Shown: in pieces, positions 49,361-59,857 of the stretch
Numbering within the stretch: the stretch's first letter is position 1
How the letters are laid out: every line of letters starts with the position of its first letter
From: Chloroflexota bacterium
GTDB taxonomy: Bacteria; Chloroflexota; Chloroflexia; Chloroflexales; Herpetosiphonaceae
Assembly: GCA_020161265.1 (NCBI GenBank)
Contig: JAIUOC010000010.1
Coordinates: 62,001-126,000 of the forward strand
Reading direction: 5' to 3'
Length of the DNA stretch: 64,000 nt
The notes under the pieces: generated by a model
Database searches by the model: none
Told to the model about the DNA's origin: nothing
What the model saw: the letters and a program-made list of their open reading frames with translations, nothing else
Position numbers and translations under genes: made by a program

Positions 49361-50529
49361 ATTATTGGTATGGTAATGCCGTCGAGGAAGATATTGCGGT
49401 TCTAGCGCCATTGTTGGGCCAAGCTTTGCATTTCAACATGAACCGTGAAGCGTTGGTTGAATGGATGCAAAAGCGTGGGGTGGGTTTATATCGGGCCTTT
49501 AAGGTTGATGGGACAATCGCCGCAGGCTTGGGGATTTTGCCGATGGGCCAGTGGTTTGGCGGCAAAGCTCAGCCAACCGCTGGGATTACAGTGGTTGGAG
49601 TTGGCCCCGAATGGCGCGGGCGTAAAGTTGGCGGATTCATGATGGAAGCCATGTTGCGTGAGCAATACGAGCAAGATGTGGCGATTTCAACGCTCTATCC
49701 AGCTACAACTCAATTTTATCGCACGCTTGGCTACGAGCGAGCTGGCAGCCGTATCTTGTATCAATTGAATCCTAGTTTGATCAAACCCAAGCGTGATCAT
49801 GGTGTGACGCTGCGTCAAGTGCTCGAAACTGATTATGCGCCGTTTGCCGCGATTTACGATCCTTGGGCGGCGAGCCAAGCTGGGGTGCTCGAACGTTCGC
49901 AATTGATGTGGGAACGGGTGATGGTTTCGCCCCGCGCTGAACGTTTGCGCTATATTTTGAGCGATCAGGCTGGTCAAGCGGTGGGCTATGTGGTCTATGA
50001 GCAAGCTGGCCAGTTCGAAGATGTGAAAGTGATCGATTGGGTGGCAACCACAGGCGCGGCCTTAGATGCGCTGCTGGATTTTTGGGCTGGTCATCGCTCA
50101 TTAGTCAGTAAAATTGTCTTGCCTGGTGCACCAATGGACCCATTGCTGTTTCGCTACCACGAACAGGGGGTTGAATATAACTGGCATTTGGATTGGATGC
50201 TGCGGATCATCAATGCGCCGCTGGCCATCGAACGCCGTGGTTTTCCAGGCTGGCTGAATTGCGAAATTGCCCTCGACTTAATTGACCCACGCTTGGATTG
50301 GAACCATGGCCGTTGGGTGTTGCAACTCCGTGATGGGGTTGGCAGATTAGAGCGTGGTGGCAATGGCGCAGTTTCGCTGCATGTGCGTGATCTGGCTGCC
50401 TTGTATAGCGGCTACCTTGCGCCCCACGATTTGCGTTTGGCTGGCAGTTTACAGGCCGATGCTGATCAATTAAGCTTGTTGGCGGCAATTTTTGCTAGCC
50501 CACGCCCGTGGATGAGCGATATGTTCTAA
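49357..50529 (+). CDS. Eis-like GNAT acetyltransferase with SCP2-like C-terminus
   Basis: The protein has 390 residues from a GTG that overlaps the upstream stop, with GGAGG just before it. The first GNAT domain (1-140) has ITVVGVGPEWRGRKVGGFMMEAML (acetyl-CoA binding) and YPATTQFYRTLGYERAG. A second degenerate GNAT domain follows (about 145-280). The C-terminal ~100 residues look like the sterol-carrier-like domain of Eis proteins (RLERGGNGAVSLHVRDLAALYSGYLAP). Eis relatives acetylate multiple amines of aminoglycosides or peptides. The tandem with a second GNAT gene suggests a shared substrate pathway. Confidence 0.85.
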   Translation: MNYWYGNAVEEDIAVLAPLLGQALHFNMNREALVEWMQKRGVGLYRAFKVDGTIAAGLGILPMGQWFGGKAQPTAGITVVGVGPEWRGRKVGGFMMEAMLREQYEQDVAISTLYPATTQFYRTLGYERAGSRILYQLNPSLIKPKRDHGVTLRQVLETDYAPFAAIYDPWAASQAGVLERSQLMWERVMVSPRAERLRYILSDQAGQAVGYVVYEQAGQFEDVKVIDWVATTGAALDALLDFWAGHRSLVSKIVLPGAPMDPLLFRYHEQGVEYNWHLDWMLRIINAPLAIERRGFPGWLNCEIALDLIDPRLDWNHGRWVLQLRDGVGRLERGGNGAVSLHVRDLAALYSGYLAPHDLRLAGSLQADADQLSLLAAIFASPRPWMSDMF

Positions 50530-50569
50530 AAAAACAGCAAGGCCACTGGAATTTCCAGTGGCCTTGCTG
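50528..50569 (-). terminator. strong terminator of the metalloprotease gene
   Basis: A perfect 15-base stem CAGCAAGGCCACTGG with its complement and a 5-base loop is followed on the minus strand by seven T residues. It begins at the stop codon of the convergent acetyltransferase gene and may act in both directions. Confidence 0.9.
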
Positions 50570-50605
50570 CTGTGGTATGTGTGCTAAGGAGTGATAGCGC
50601 TGAAC

Positions 50606-52057
50606 TTATTGCATTGGCTCAAATACAAATGATTGACAATCGTTGTTAGTTGGATTGACTTGTTGCAATTGCACGCCGCTGGCTGCATCGCACCATGGAA
50701 TATCAACCGCTAACCCACTATGACGAGCCGTAATGGTTGAATAGCCATTGCCAAGATTATTGATACGCCATTGTTGGTTTGCTCCGCCGACCCATTCCCA
50801 TTGATGGATTTTGGCTCCATCGCTGGTCGAGGCGGCGCTTACATCCATCACCTTGCCGGTGGCCCGTGAGACGAAGCGCACAAAACCATTGTCAGTCGAA
50901 ATCAATTGCCATTGTTGATTGTAGCCGTTGTGGCAATCCCATTGCAGAATGACCGTGCCATTAGCAGGGTTTCCACCCTGGGCGACATCGATACACTTGT
51001 TGGTTGCCCGATTGCGCACCCGATAGTAGGTTGCGCCAGGTGCTTGCTTCAACAAGAACTTATTGTTGGCCGAGTTCCATTTGGTTGCCAAGTAGCTGCC
51101 TGCTGGCGGGTTGGTGTGGAAATAATCGTCGTGGTTACAATCGAAGCGGCCATATTGGCTGGCACCACAGCGATTTTGCATTGGTGGCGTGCCTGGGCCG
51201 TCAACGTAACACATAATATCTTCATCGTCGATACAGTGACCATAAGCGGTGCTATTGGGAGCCGAACGTTGCACTGCACCCATCGTGTGCATATGTTCGT
51301 GGGCAGCGGTTGCGCCGTTCCAGCAGCCGTTATCCATGCGTGCAAAGCCAGGGCCGAAGTTGTTGGCGTTATTTTGATCTGGGCGATCGTCAAGCATGTA
51401 GAAGGCTACGCCACACAAAATGTTATTATCGACAAAGGTCAAATATTTGCGGTCGGCGCGGTTATGGCCGAGGGCTTTCAACGCATTGGCGGTTTTATCG
51501 ATTGAATCGTCGCCATCGGCTGGCACGACCACATTCATCACATAAATTTCACAATTGTTGGTGACGAAGTTGACAGCGCGGAAGCCACCAGTTTCTTGGG
51601 CACTGGTTTGATAGATCCGATCCATATCCGATGACCATTGGCGAATCGAACCAACGAATTGGTTGAAACGATCAGGTCGGTCGGAAGCCCGCACATACAT
51701 CACTTGGGTGCGGTTGCCAGCGTGGCCATCGCCGTTACAGACGATCATTGGGTTGATTGCAGCCTTTTCGAGCGGCAAGGTTTCGTCTTTAACCGATTTG
51801 CCTTTGGCGATTGGGTCGGGGCCGTGGCTACAGAAGATTTGGTCGCCAACTTTAACTTCGTACATACCAGCACACGGACCAGTTTTCGTCGGAGTCAAAC
51901 CATCGTAGATCATGCCGCGTTCGGGGTCGTTGACGGGCACGGTTACATCGTTGTTATCAACCTCGCCATCTTTGCGCGATTGGGCTTGAGTTGTGGGAAG
52001 AGAACTACCAAAAAGAACAAGTAAAGCAAAAATCCACATAAACCGTGAGGGTTTCAT
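50606..52057 (-). CDS. secreted metalloprotease-like protein with ricin-type lectin domain
   Basis: The protein has 483 residues. A signal peptide (1-25, ending TTQAQS) is followed by a ~310-residue domain with the zinc motif HEHMH (253-257) in a TAAHEHMHTMGAV setting, several Cys residues (likely disulfides) and conserved NNCEIYVMNV. The C-terminal beta-trefoil (about 345-480) has three QQW-type repeats (NQQWQLI, NQQWRI, DCQSFVFE) with DVAQG and DVSAAS units, which bind sugars. It probably attaches to polysaccharide and cleaves protein outside the cell, perhaps in predation. It has its own terminator and a long A/T-rich upstream region. Confidence 0.82.
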   Translation of the reverse strand: MKPSRFMWIFALLVLFGSSLPTTQAQSRKDGEVDNNDVTVPVNDPERGMIYDGLTPTKTGPCAGMYEVKVGDQIFCSHGPDPIAKGKSVKDETLPLEKAAINPMIVCNGDGHAGNRTQVMYVRASDRPDRFNQFVGSIRQWSSDMDRIYQTSAQETGGFRAVNFVTNNCEIYVMNVVVPADGDDSIDKTANALKALGHNRADRKYLTFVDNNILCGVAFYMLDDRPDQNNANNFGPGFARMDNGCWNGATAAHEHMHTMGAVQRSAPNSTAYGHCIDDEDIMCYVDGPGTPPMQNRCGASQYGRFDCNHDDYFHTNPPAGSYLATKWNSANNKFLLKQAPGATYYRVRNRATNKCIDVAQGGNPANGTVILQWDCHNGYNQQWQLISTDNGFVRFVSRATGKVMDVSAASTSDGAKIHQWEWVGGANQQWRINNLGNGYSTITARHSGLAVDIPWCDAASGVQLQQVNPTNNDCQSFVFEPMQ

Positions 52058-52184
52058 ACAATTCCTCCATGAACTGTAACTACAAGTCTGGCTAATCTTC
52101 GATAATCTCGCCGCTGAGATTCCTAGGTTTTGCGCTTGGCCTCCTTGCTGAAACTTATTCCAGTGAATAAATTAATATTCCTAA

Positions 52185-52248
52185 CTATTACGCCATAGCC
52201 AGCAGCAAAAGTCAATATTTCCTTAATAACATGACTAGAATAAGTCAT
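52185..52248 (-). promoter_or_regulatory. A/T-rich promoter region with dyad upstream of the metalloprotease gene
   Basis: On the minus strand TTGACT (52215-52210) is followed 18 bases later by TAATAG, a possible promoter about 130 bases before the start codon. Just upstream lies the dyad ATGACT-agaata-AGTCAT (52231-52248), a candidate regulator site. The leader from 52058 to 52185 shows no coding frame. Confidence 0.35.
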
Positions 52249-52299
52249 AGCGCCATGATTAGGCTAAACTTGTAGCACGATGGGGGATTGGGGATTGGT

Positions 52300-52599
52300 T
52301 AGTGGGGATCGGGAGCTGAAGTTTAACGCAGAGGCGCAGAGGATTGAGTGGTCAGGATTCAGGGGCAAGGGGTCAGAAAGATGATATTTTCAAGCTGGCC
52401 CCTGACCTCAGATCCCTCGCCCCTTCGTGGGCTTCGTGTCCTTCGTGGATCGGAAATTTAACGCAGAGGAGTGAAGGTTCTAGGCTGAAGGCTATTGGCT
52501 ATCGGAGATTGCATGAAATACCAACAATTGTTCCGATAGCCTAATGCCAATAGCCTCATACCCTTCGTGCGCTTCGTGGATCAACAAAAAGCTCAGGCG
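52300..52599. repeat. intergenic repeat cluster
   Basis: The stretch holds TTTAACGCAGAGGCGCAGAGG twice (52322 and shortened at 52458), GGGGTCAG/CTGACC arms (52355-52415), CTTCGTGG words, and one palindromic element at 52490-52555 (GGCTATTGGCTATCGGAGATTG answered by CCGATAGCC and GCCAATAGCC). It runs up to the ligA stop. No gene is seen. Confidence 0.65.
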
Positions 52600-54726
<2,127 letters not shown>

Positions 54727-54817
54727 TCATGGCTCTTTTCACTTCGTGCTGGCAAGAAATCGGTCACAATAGAGATGTAGCCGAGGCTACACCAACCAAC
54801 GATTTAGGGGGCTTAGT

Positions 54818-56104
54818 ATGCGTTACGTTTCAGCGAACGAAGCTGTTCAAGCGATTAAATCACACGATCGTGTGTTTATTCATAGTGTTGCCGCAGCACC
54901 TCAACAATTAATTGCGGCTTTAGTTGCCCGCGCCGATGAATTGCGTGATGTCGAATTGGTGCATATCCATACCGAAGGGCCAGCACCGTATACCGATCCC
55001 AAATATCGCGAAAGTTTTCATACCCGCGCTTTATTTATTGGCTCGAATATTCGTAGCGCCGTGGTAACTGGTGAAGCCGATTATGTTCCGGTCTTTTTGA
55101 GCGAAGTTCCAGGTTTGTTCCGACGGGGAATTTTGCCGCTCGATGTGGCATTAATTCAAGTTTCGCCACCTGATCAACATGGGTTTTGCTCGTTGGGCGT
55201 TTCGGTCGATGTCACCCGAGCAGCCGTCGAAGTTGCTCAATGCGTGATTGCCCAAATCAACCCACATATGCCCCGAACCCATGGCGATGGCCACATTCAT
55301 ATCAACCGAATTAACTTTGCGGTCGAGGTCGATGAACCAATTTATGAACATGCGCCAGCCGTTTTGAGTGATGTTGAACGGGCGATTGGCCGCCATATTG
55401 CGGGCTTGGTCAGCGATGGCGCAACCTTGCAAATGGGTATCGGAGCGATTCCCGACGCAGTGTTAGCAGCCTTAACCACCCACAAAAATTTGGGCATTCA
55501 CACCGAAATGTTTTCCGATGGAATTATCGATTTGGTTGAACGCGGCATCATCAACGGACGCATGAAGAAAACCCACCCAGGCAAAATCGTTGGTGGTTTT
55601 ATGATGGGCACACGGCGATTGTATGATTTTGTTGATGATAACCCACAGATCGCCATGCTCGACATCACCTACATCAACGATACCAGCGTGATTCGGCGCA
55701 ACCCCAATGTTACGGCGATCAACAGCGCGATTGAAGTTGATTTGACGGGCCAAGTCTGTGCCGATTCGATTGGCACGTTCCAATATTCCGGGGTTGGCGG
55801 CCAAATGGACTTTATGCGCGGGGCGGCGCTCTCCGAGGGCGGCAAGCCAATTATTGCCCTGCCTTCAGCCACCCGCCGTGGCGAATCGCGGATTGTGCCA
55901 GTGCTGCATGAAGGCGCTAGCGTGGTGACCACTCGTGCCCACGTTCAATATATCGTGACTGAATATGGCGTGGCGTATTTGTATGGCAAAACCTTGCGCG
56001 AACGTGCTAAAGCCTTGATCGATATTGCTCACCCTGACCATCGCGAAGCGCTCGAACGGGCCGCTTTCGATCGTTTCCATGGCGAAGCCAGCCTGAAACA
56101 TTAG
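54818..56104 (+). CDS. acetyl-CoA hydrolase/CoA-transferase family (4-hydroxybutyrate CoA-transferase-like)
   Basis: The protein has 428 residues and belongs to the Cat1/4-hydroxybutyrate CoA-transferase group, which moves CoA between acyl groups through a glutamyl-CoA intermediate. Visible family features are HSVAAAPQQLIAALVARADEL, LQMGIGAIPDAVLAAL, LGIHTEMFSDGIIDLVERG, the late IGVGGQMDF-like GVGGQMDFMRGAALSEGGKPIIALPS block and VVTTRAHVQYIVTEYGVAYLYG. Possible roles are acetate or butyrate interconversion or an autotrophy-related step; neighbours do not decide. GGGGG lies before the ATG. A strong terminator follows. Confidence 0.88.
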   Translation: MRYVSANEAVQAIKSHDRVFIHSVAAAPQQLIAALVARADELRDVELVHIHTEGPAPYTDPKYRESFHTRALFIGSNIRSAVVTGEADYVPVFLSEVPGLFRRGILPLDVALIQVSPPDQHGFCSLGVSVDVTRAAVEVAQCVIAQINPHMPRTHGDGHIHINRINFAVEVDEPIYEHAPAVLSDVERAIGRHIAGLVSDGATLQMGIGAIPDAVLAALTTHKNLGIHTEMFSDGIIDLVERGIINGRMKKTHPGKIVGGFMMGTRRLYDFVDDNPQIAMLDITYINDTSVIRRNPNVTAINSAIEVDLTGQVCADSIGTFQYSGVGGQMDFMRGAALSEGGKPIIALPSATRRGESRIVPVLHEGASVVTTRAHVQYIVTEYGVAYLYGKTLRERAKALIDIAHPDHREALERAAFDRFHGEASLKH

Positions 56105-56116
56105 TTGCGTTGATCG

Positions 56117-56156
56117 AAACGCCCCGCATTGTACATTTGCAATGCGGGGCGTTTTT
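56117..56156 (+). terminator. terminator of the CoA-transferase gene
   Basis: A 15-base stem (AAACGCCCCGCATTG with its complement) and an 8-base loop are followed by TTT on the plus strand, within a TTTTTT tract shared with the stem. It lies between two convergent genes and ends three bases before the ppc stop codon. Confidence 0.88.
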
Positions 56157-56159
56157 TGT

Positions 56160-58886
56160 TTAGCCAGTGGTACGCAGGCCGCTAGCAATCGCATTGACCG
56201 TGAGCAGCAATTGGGTAAGTAATTGCTCACGCTCTGGAATTTGCTCATTGGGCAGGCTGCGCCATGTGTGCAGCAAATTGATTTGTTGCTGATGCAATTG
56301 GCTTAATCGTGACTGACGACCTTGCAACATACGATAAATCCGTGGGCGACGTTCGGCCAAACTCCCACCAAAAATCAGCTCTAGTTGCTGTTGGGTTTGC
56401 TTAAACTCAGCTTCAATTGCTGCCATAATCGGCTGGCGCACGTTTGGTTCTTCGACCAACTGGCTATAGGCTTGCATGGTTGCCAGATCAGCCGAGAGCA
56501 TACTGGTGCTCACGTTGGTCAATAAATATTTCAACGGATACCATTCAAAGGCTGCTTGTTTGAGTTGGGCAAACTGCTCAGGATGTTGCTCGGCGAGCCA
56601 TGCCAAGCTGCTGCCAACCCCATACCAACCAGAGAGGAAAAAGCGGGATTGGCTCCAACTAAATACCCATGGAATTGCCCTCAAATCGCCAAGGGTGCGT
56701 TGGCCTGTGCGGCGGGCAGGGCGTGAACCAATTTTGCCTTGCTCAATCACATCAATCGGCGTGGCTTGACCAAAAAACTGAATAAAACCAGGTGTTTGAA
56801 TCAAGGTTTCGTAGCGTTGGCGGCTGTGGGCAGTCAGTGCATCCATGGTTGGGGCAAGGCTGTGGGGCGTTTGATCGCGCTGCGAGCCAAGCAGTGTGGC
56901 TTCGGTTACGCCCGCCACCATTAATTCTAAATTATAGACCGCTGTAATATGGTTGGCATATTTTTGGGCGATGGTTTCGCCTTGCTCGGTCATACGCAAA
57001 TCACCTGCCAAGGCCGCTGCTGGTAGCGCGTTCAAGAAACGGTGGGTTGGCCCAGCGCCACGGCTGATTGTGCCGCCACGGCCATGGAAGAAGCGTACTC
57101 GCACTTGGTGTTTGGCCCCTACCGCTGCTAGTGTGCCTTGCGCCCGATACAAGCTCCACAAACTGGCCAAAATACCGCCATCTTTGTTGCTATCACTATA
57201 GCCAACCATCACCTGTTGCACGCTGGTTTGGCGCAACCCTTTGCTCGCTTGGCTGACCGGATGGGCCAAAAACGCATCGAGAATGCCGGGGCTAATTTCC
57301 AAATCTTCGATCGTTTCGAATAGTGGCACAACTGGCAGCACACAGGCCAAGCCAGCCTCAGTAACTTGTAACAAGCCAGCTTCACGTGCCAACAAATAAA
57401 CCACCAGCAAATCCGAGAGGCTACGGGTCATGCTAATAATCAATGAGCCAAGGCCTGCCGTGCCGTGCTGAGCAATTTCATCGGCCAACACACGATAGCA
57501 ATCGCGCACCGCGCTAGCTTCGTTGCCCAACTCAAGGCTGGGGTGGGCAAATGGGCGGGCACTTTGCAACTCGCGGTTGAGCAATTCAAGCCGTTGTTCC
57601 TCTGACCAACTGCTAAATTGATAATCGCTGAATCCAGCGGCTTGCAGCAATTGTTCTACCGCCAAATCGTAGAATTTGCTGTTTTGACGAATATCGAGCA
57701 CAGCGCTATGAAAGCCCAAACTTTGCACACTGCGAATCACAGGCTGAAGATCATTCAAAACCAGCCGTTGTGCGCCAACAGCATGCAGTTGCTCGGCCAA
57801 AAATTGCAGGTCGGCCACAGTTTCGCTGCTACTGCGATACTGCCAAGGCTGACGCGGTTGGTTTGCTTCGGGCAATCGCGCAATGATTAGGTTGACCCAT
57901 TGTCGCCATGGCTCCTCGGGATTACGTGCCAAGGCCATTTGCCCACGTTGGCCCAACGCAGCCGCACCAGCATCGAGGGCTTCAAGCAAGGCGGCGGGCA
58001 GTGGCTGCAAACGATCAGATAAGCTTAATTTGATCACTAGTTGAACTAATTGTTCATGCAAAACCTCAAGCGCATTGTGCCGCAACTCCTGCAAAGCAAT
58101 GCGTGTGACCGCCGCCGTAACCAAGGGATGCCCATCGCGATCGCCGCCAACCCATGTACCAAACTGCACATGCGGCAATTGATCGGTTGCAGGCAACAAG
58201 TGCCGATCAAAGCCCTGCAATTGCCAAGCCTGTTGCAAACGCAAATCGAGCGTTGCCAAACTGGCGGGAAATACATGGCGCAAATAATGTAAAATATTGC
58301 GCAATTCATCGGCGACGCTCGGCTTTTCAAGGAAAATCTCGCCAGTGCGCCAAAGCCGCTCAAGCTCAACTTTAATCTCATCGCGCAACGCCTGTTGCTC
58401 TAGCGGAGTCCAAATCGGATTTTCGCGCTTGACTAATAGCAAATACAAACGTCGATAATGCTCAAGCATGGTCGCCCGTTTGGCCTCGGTGGGGTGGGCG
58501 GTCAGCACTGGTTCAACATAAATCTGGCCTAAGGCAGCGCCAATCTGCTCGGCGCTGAAGCCAGCTTGGCTCAGGCTTTGCAAGGTATTGCCCCACAAAC
58601 CAACTTCGGCATTGAAGCCTTCGGCAGCTTCACGCACGCGGCGTTGTTGAGCGGCGGCATTTTCCTCGACCATATTCAGCAATTGAAAGCTGAGCGAGGC
58701 CGCTTGAATCGCTCGTTCAGGCGTAATTGTCGCATCGCTTAAGGCGGTTGTGGGTAACCCAAGATAGGCAGCGAGTTCAGCCTCGCCTAATTCTTGTAAC
58801 ACTTCAGCGAAACATGTCAAAACAAATTCAGCATCATGGTCAGCTTTGATTAAATCGGCAAAATCGTAGCTTGGCAAATTGGCCAT
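56160..58886 (-). CDS. ppc: phosphoenolpyruvate carboxylase
   Basis: The enzyme carboxylates phosphoenolpyruvate with bicarbonate to oxaloacetate, refilling the TCA cycle. Its 908 residues match the family. Conserved blocks are EPVLTAHPTEAKR (catalytic His), WVGGDRDGHP, the VMVGYSDSNKDGG segment, FFHGRGGTISRGAGPTH (catalytic loop) and the C-terminal NAIASGLRTTG, where the usual end is RNTG. GAGG lies eight bases before the ATG. It is a single gene convergent with the CoA-transferase. Confidence 0.98.
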   Translation of the reverse strand: MANLPSYDFADLIKADHDAEFVLTCFAEVLQELGEAELAAYLGLPTTALSDATITPERAIQAASLSFQLLNMVEENAAAQQRRVREAAEGFNAEVGLWGNTLQSLSQAGFSAEQIGAALGQIYVEPVLTAHPTEAKRATMLEHYRRLYLLLVKRENPIWTPLEQQALRDEIKVELERLWRTGEIFLEKPSVADELRNILHYLRHVFPASLATLDLRLQQAWQLQGFDRHLLPATDQLPHVQFGTWVGGDRDGHPLVTAAVTRIALQELRHNALEVLHEQLVQLVIKLSLSDRLQPLPAALLEALDAGAAALGQRGQMALARNPEEPWRQWVNLIIARLPEANQPRQPWQYRSSSETVADLQFLAEQLHAVGAQRLVLNDLQPVIRSVQSLGFHSAVLDIRQNSKFYDLAVEQLLQAAGFSDYQFSSWSEEQRLELLNRELQSARPFAHPSLELGNEASAVRDCYRVLADEIAQHGTAGLGSLIISMTRSLSDLLVVYLLAREAGLLQVTEAGLACVLPVVPLFETIEDLEISPGILDAFLAHPVSQASKGLRQTSVQQVMVGYSDSNKDGGILASLWSLYRAQGTLAAVGAKHQVRVRFFHGRGGTISRGAGPTHRFLNALPAAALAGDLRMTEQGETIAQKYANHITAVYNLELMVAGVTEATLLGSQRDQTPHSLAPTMDALTAHSRQRYETLIQTPGFIQFFGQATPIDVIEQGKIGSRPARRTGQRTLGDLRAIPWVFSWSQSRFFLSGWYGVGSSLAWLAEQHPEQFAQLKQAAFEWYPLKYLLTNVSTSMLSADLATMQAYSQLVEEPNVRQPIMAAIEAEFKQTQQQLELIFGGSLAERRPRIYRMLQGRQSRLSQLHQQQINLLHTWRSLPNEQIPEREQLLTQLLLTVNAIASGLRTTG

Positions 58887-59002
58887 GGCAAATACCTCGA
58901 ACTACAGGGAATCTTCGCTCTCGTGGTGCAACGCTGCACGCCAAGTATAGCAAAGATCGCCACTGTGGCTAGCCCAAAAGAACTATACCTTTCACTGCAA
59001 AG

Positions 59003-59025
59003 TACCTTGCATTACAAGGTATAAT
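59003..59025 (+). promoter_or_regulatory. operator dyad overlapping the -10 box of the hemolysin III gene
   Basis: The perfect inverted repeat TACCTTG-catta-CAAGGTA (59003-59021) runs into TATAAT (59020-59025). A third related half (TGCAAAGTA) lies just upstream at 58996. A bound repressor would block the promoter, which starts about 36 bases before the ATG at 59061. The regulator is not in the window. Confidence 0.55.
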
Positions 59026-59060
59026 AGCAACCAGCAAAACATAGCTTAGCTGGAGGTCAT

Positions 59061-59723
59061 ATGGCAAAAGCAATTGAAGAACGCAACGTCCACTACTCCG
59101 AATATTCCGCCGCCGAAGAATTAGCCAATGCAATTACCCATGGAATTGGAGTTGCCTTGAGCGTGGCTGGCTTAGTGATTTTGCTGATTATGGCGATTAA
59201 CACCGGCGACCCATGGCGAATTGCCAGCTTTACAGTCTATGGGGTCAGCCTGATTTGTATGTATTTGGCCTCGACGCTCTACCACAGCATCAGTAACCCT
59301 CGCGCCAAATATTTATTGAAAATTTTCGACCACTGCGCTATTTATTTATTGATTGCTGGCACCTACACCCCGATTTTGTTGGTGAGCATGCAAAGTAGCC
59401 TTGCTTGGACGCTTTTTGGCTTGATTTGGGGCTGTGCCTTCGCCGGCATCTGCTTTAAAATGTTTTTCATCAAGCGTTTTGAATTGCTTTCAACCTTGAT
59501 GTACGTTGGCATGGGCTGGCTGTCGGTAATGGCCTGGGATGATTTGGTAGCAAGTTTGCCGACTGGGGCATTTGCCTTGTTGGTGGCTGGTGGCCTGACC
59601 TACACCGCAGGCGTGGTGTTTTATCGCTGGGAAAAATTGCCCTACAATCACGCCATTTGGCATGGCTTTGTGATGGGCGGCAGCGTTTGCCATTTCTTGG
59701 TGATGGCGCTCTATCTCGGCTAA
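59061..59723 (+). CDS. hemolysin III family (PAQR-like) membrane protein
   Basis: The protein has 220 residues with seven predicted helices. The N-terminal motif YSAAEELANAITHGIGVALS carries the conserved Glu/His of the family. MYLASTLYHSISNPRAKYLLKIFDHCAIYLLIAGTYTPILL supplies the Ser/His/Asp set, and NHAIWHGFVMGGSVCHF gives the C-terminal His residues that bind zinc in PAQR proteins. Members are distant relatives of adiponectin receptors and may be metal-dependent membrane hydrolases. GGAGG precedes the ATG. Confidence 0.92.
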   Translation: MAKAIEERNVHYSEYSAAEELANAITHGIGVALSVAGLVILLIMAINTGDPWRIASFTVYGVSLICMYLASTLYHSISNPRAKYLLKIFDHCAIYLLIAGTYTPILLVSMQSSLAWTLFGLIWGCAFAGICFKMFFIKRFELLSTLMYVGMGWLSVMAWDDLVASLPTGAFALLVAGGLTYTAGVVFYRWEKLPYNHAIWHGFVMGGSVCHFLVMALYLG

Positions 59724-59857
59724 AATTCAGTTCAATATGACAAAATTTGGCTCAGCATGCAGTATTCTGCATGGCTGGGCTATTTTTTTGCTAGGCTTTT
59801 TGCCAATTTGCCAGTATTATGGCGCTCAACAGCGTTTTGGTGTGGGGGAATTTAGGC

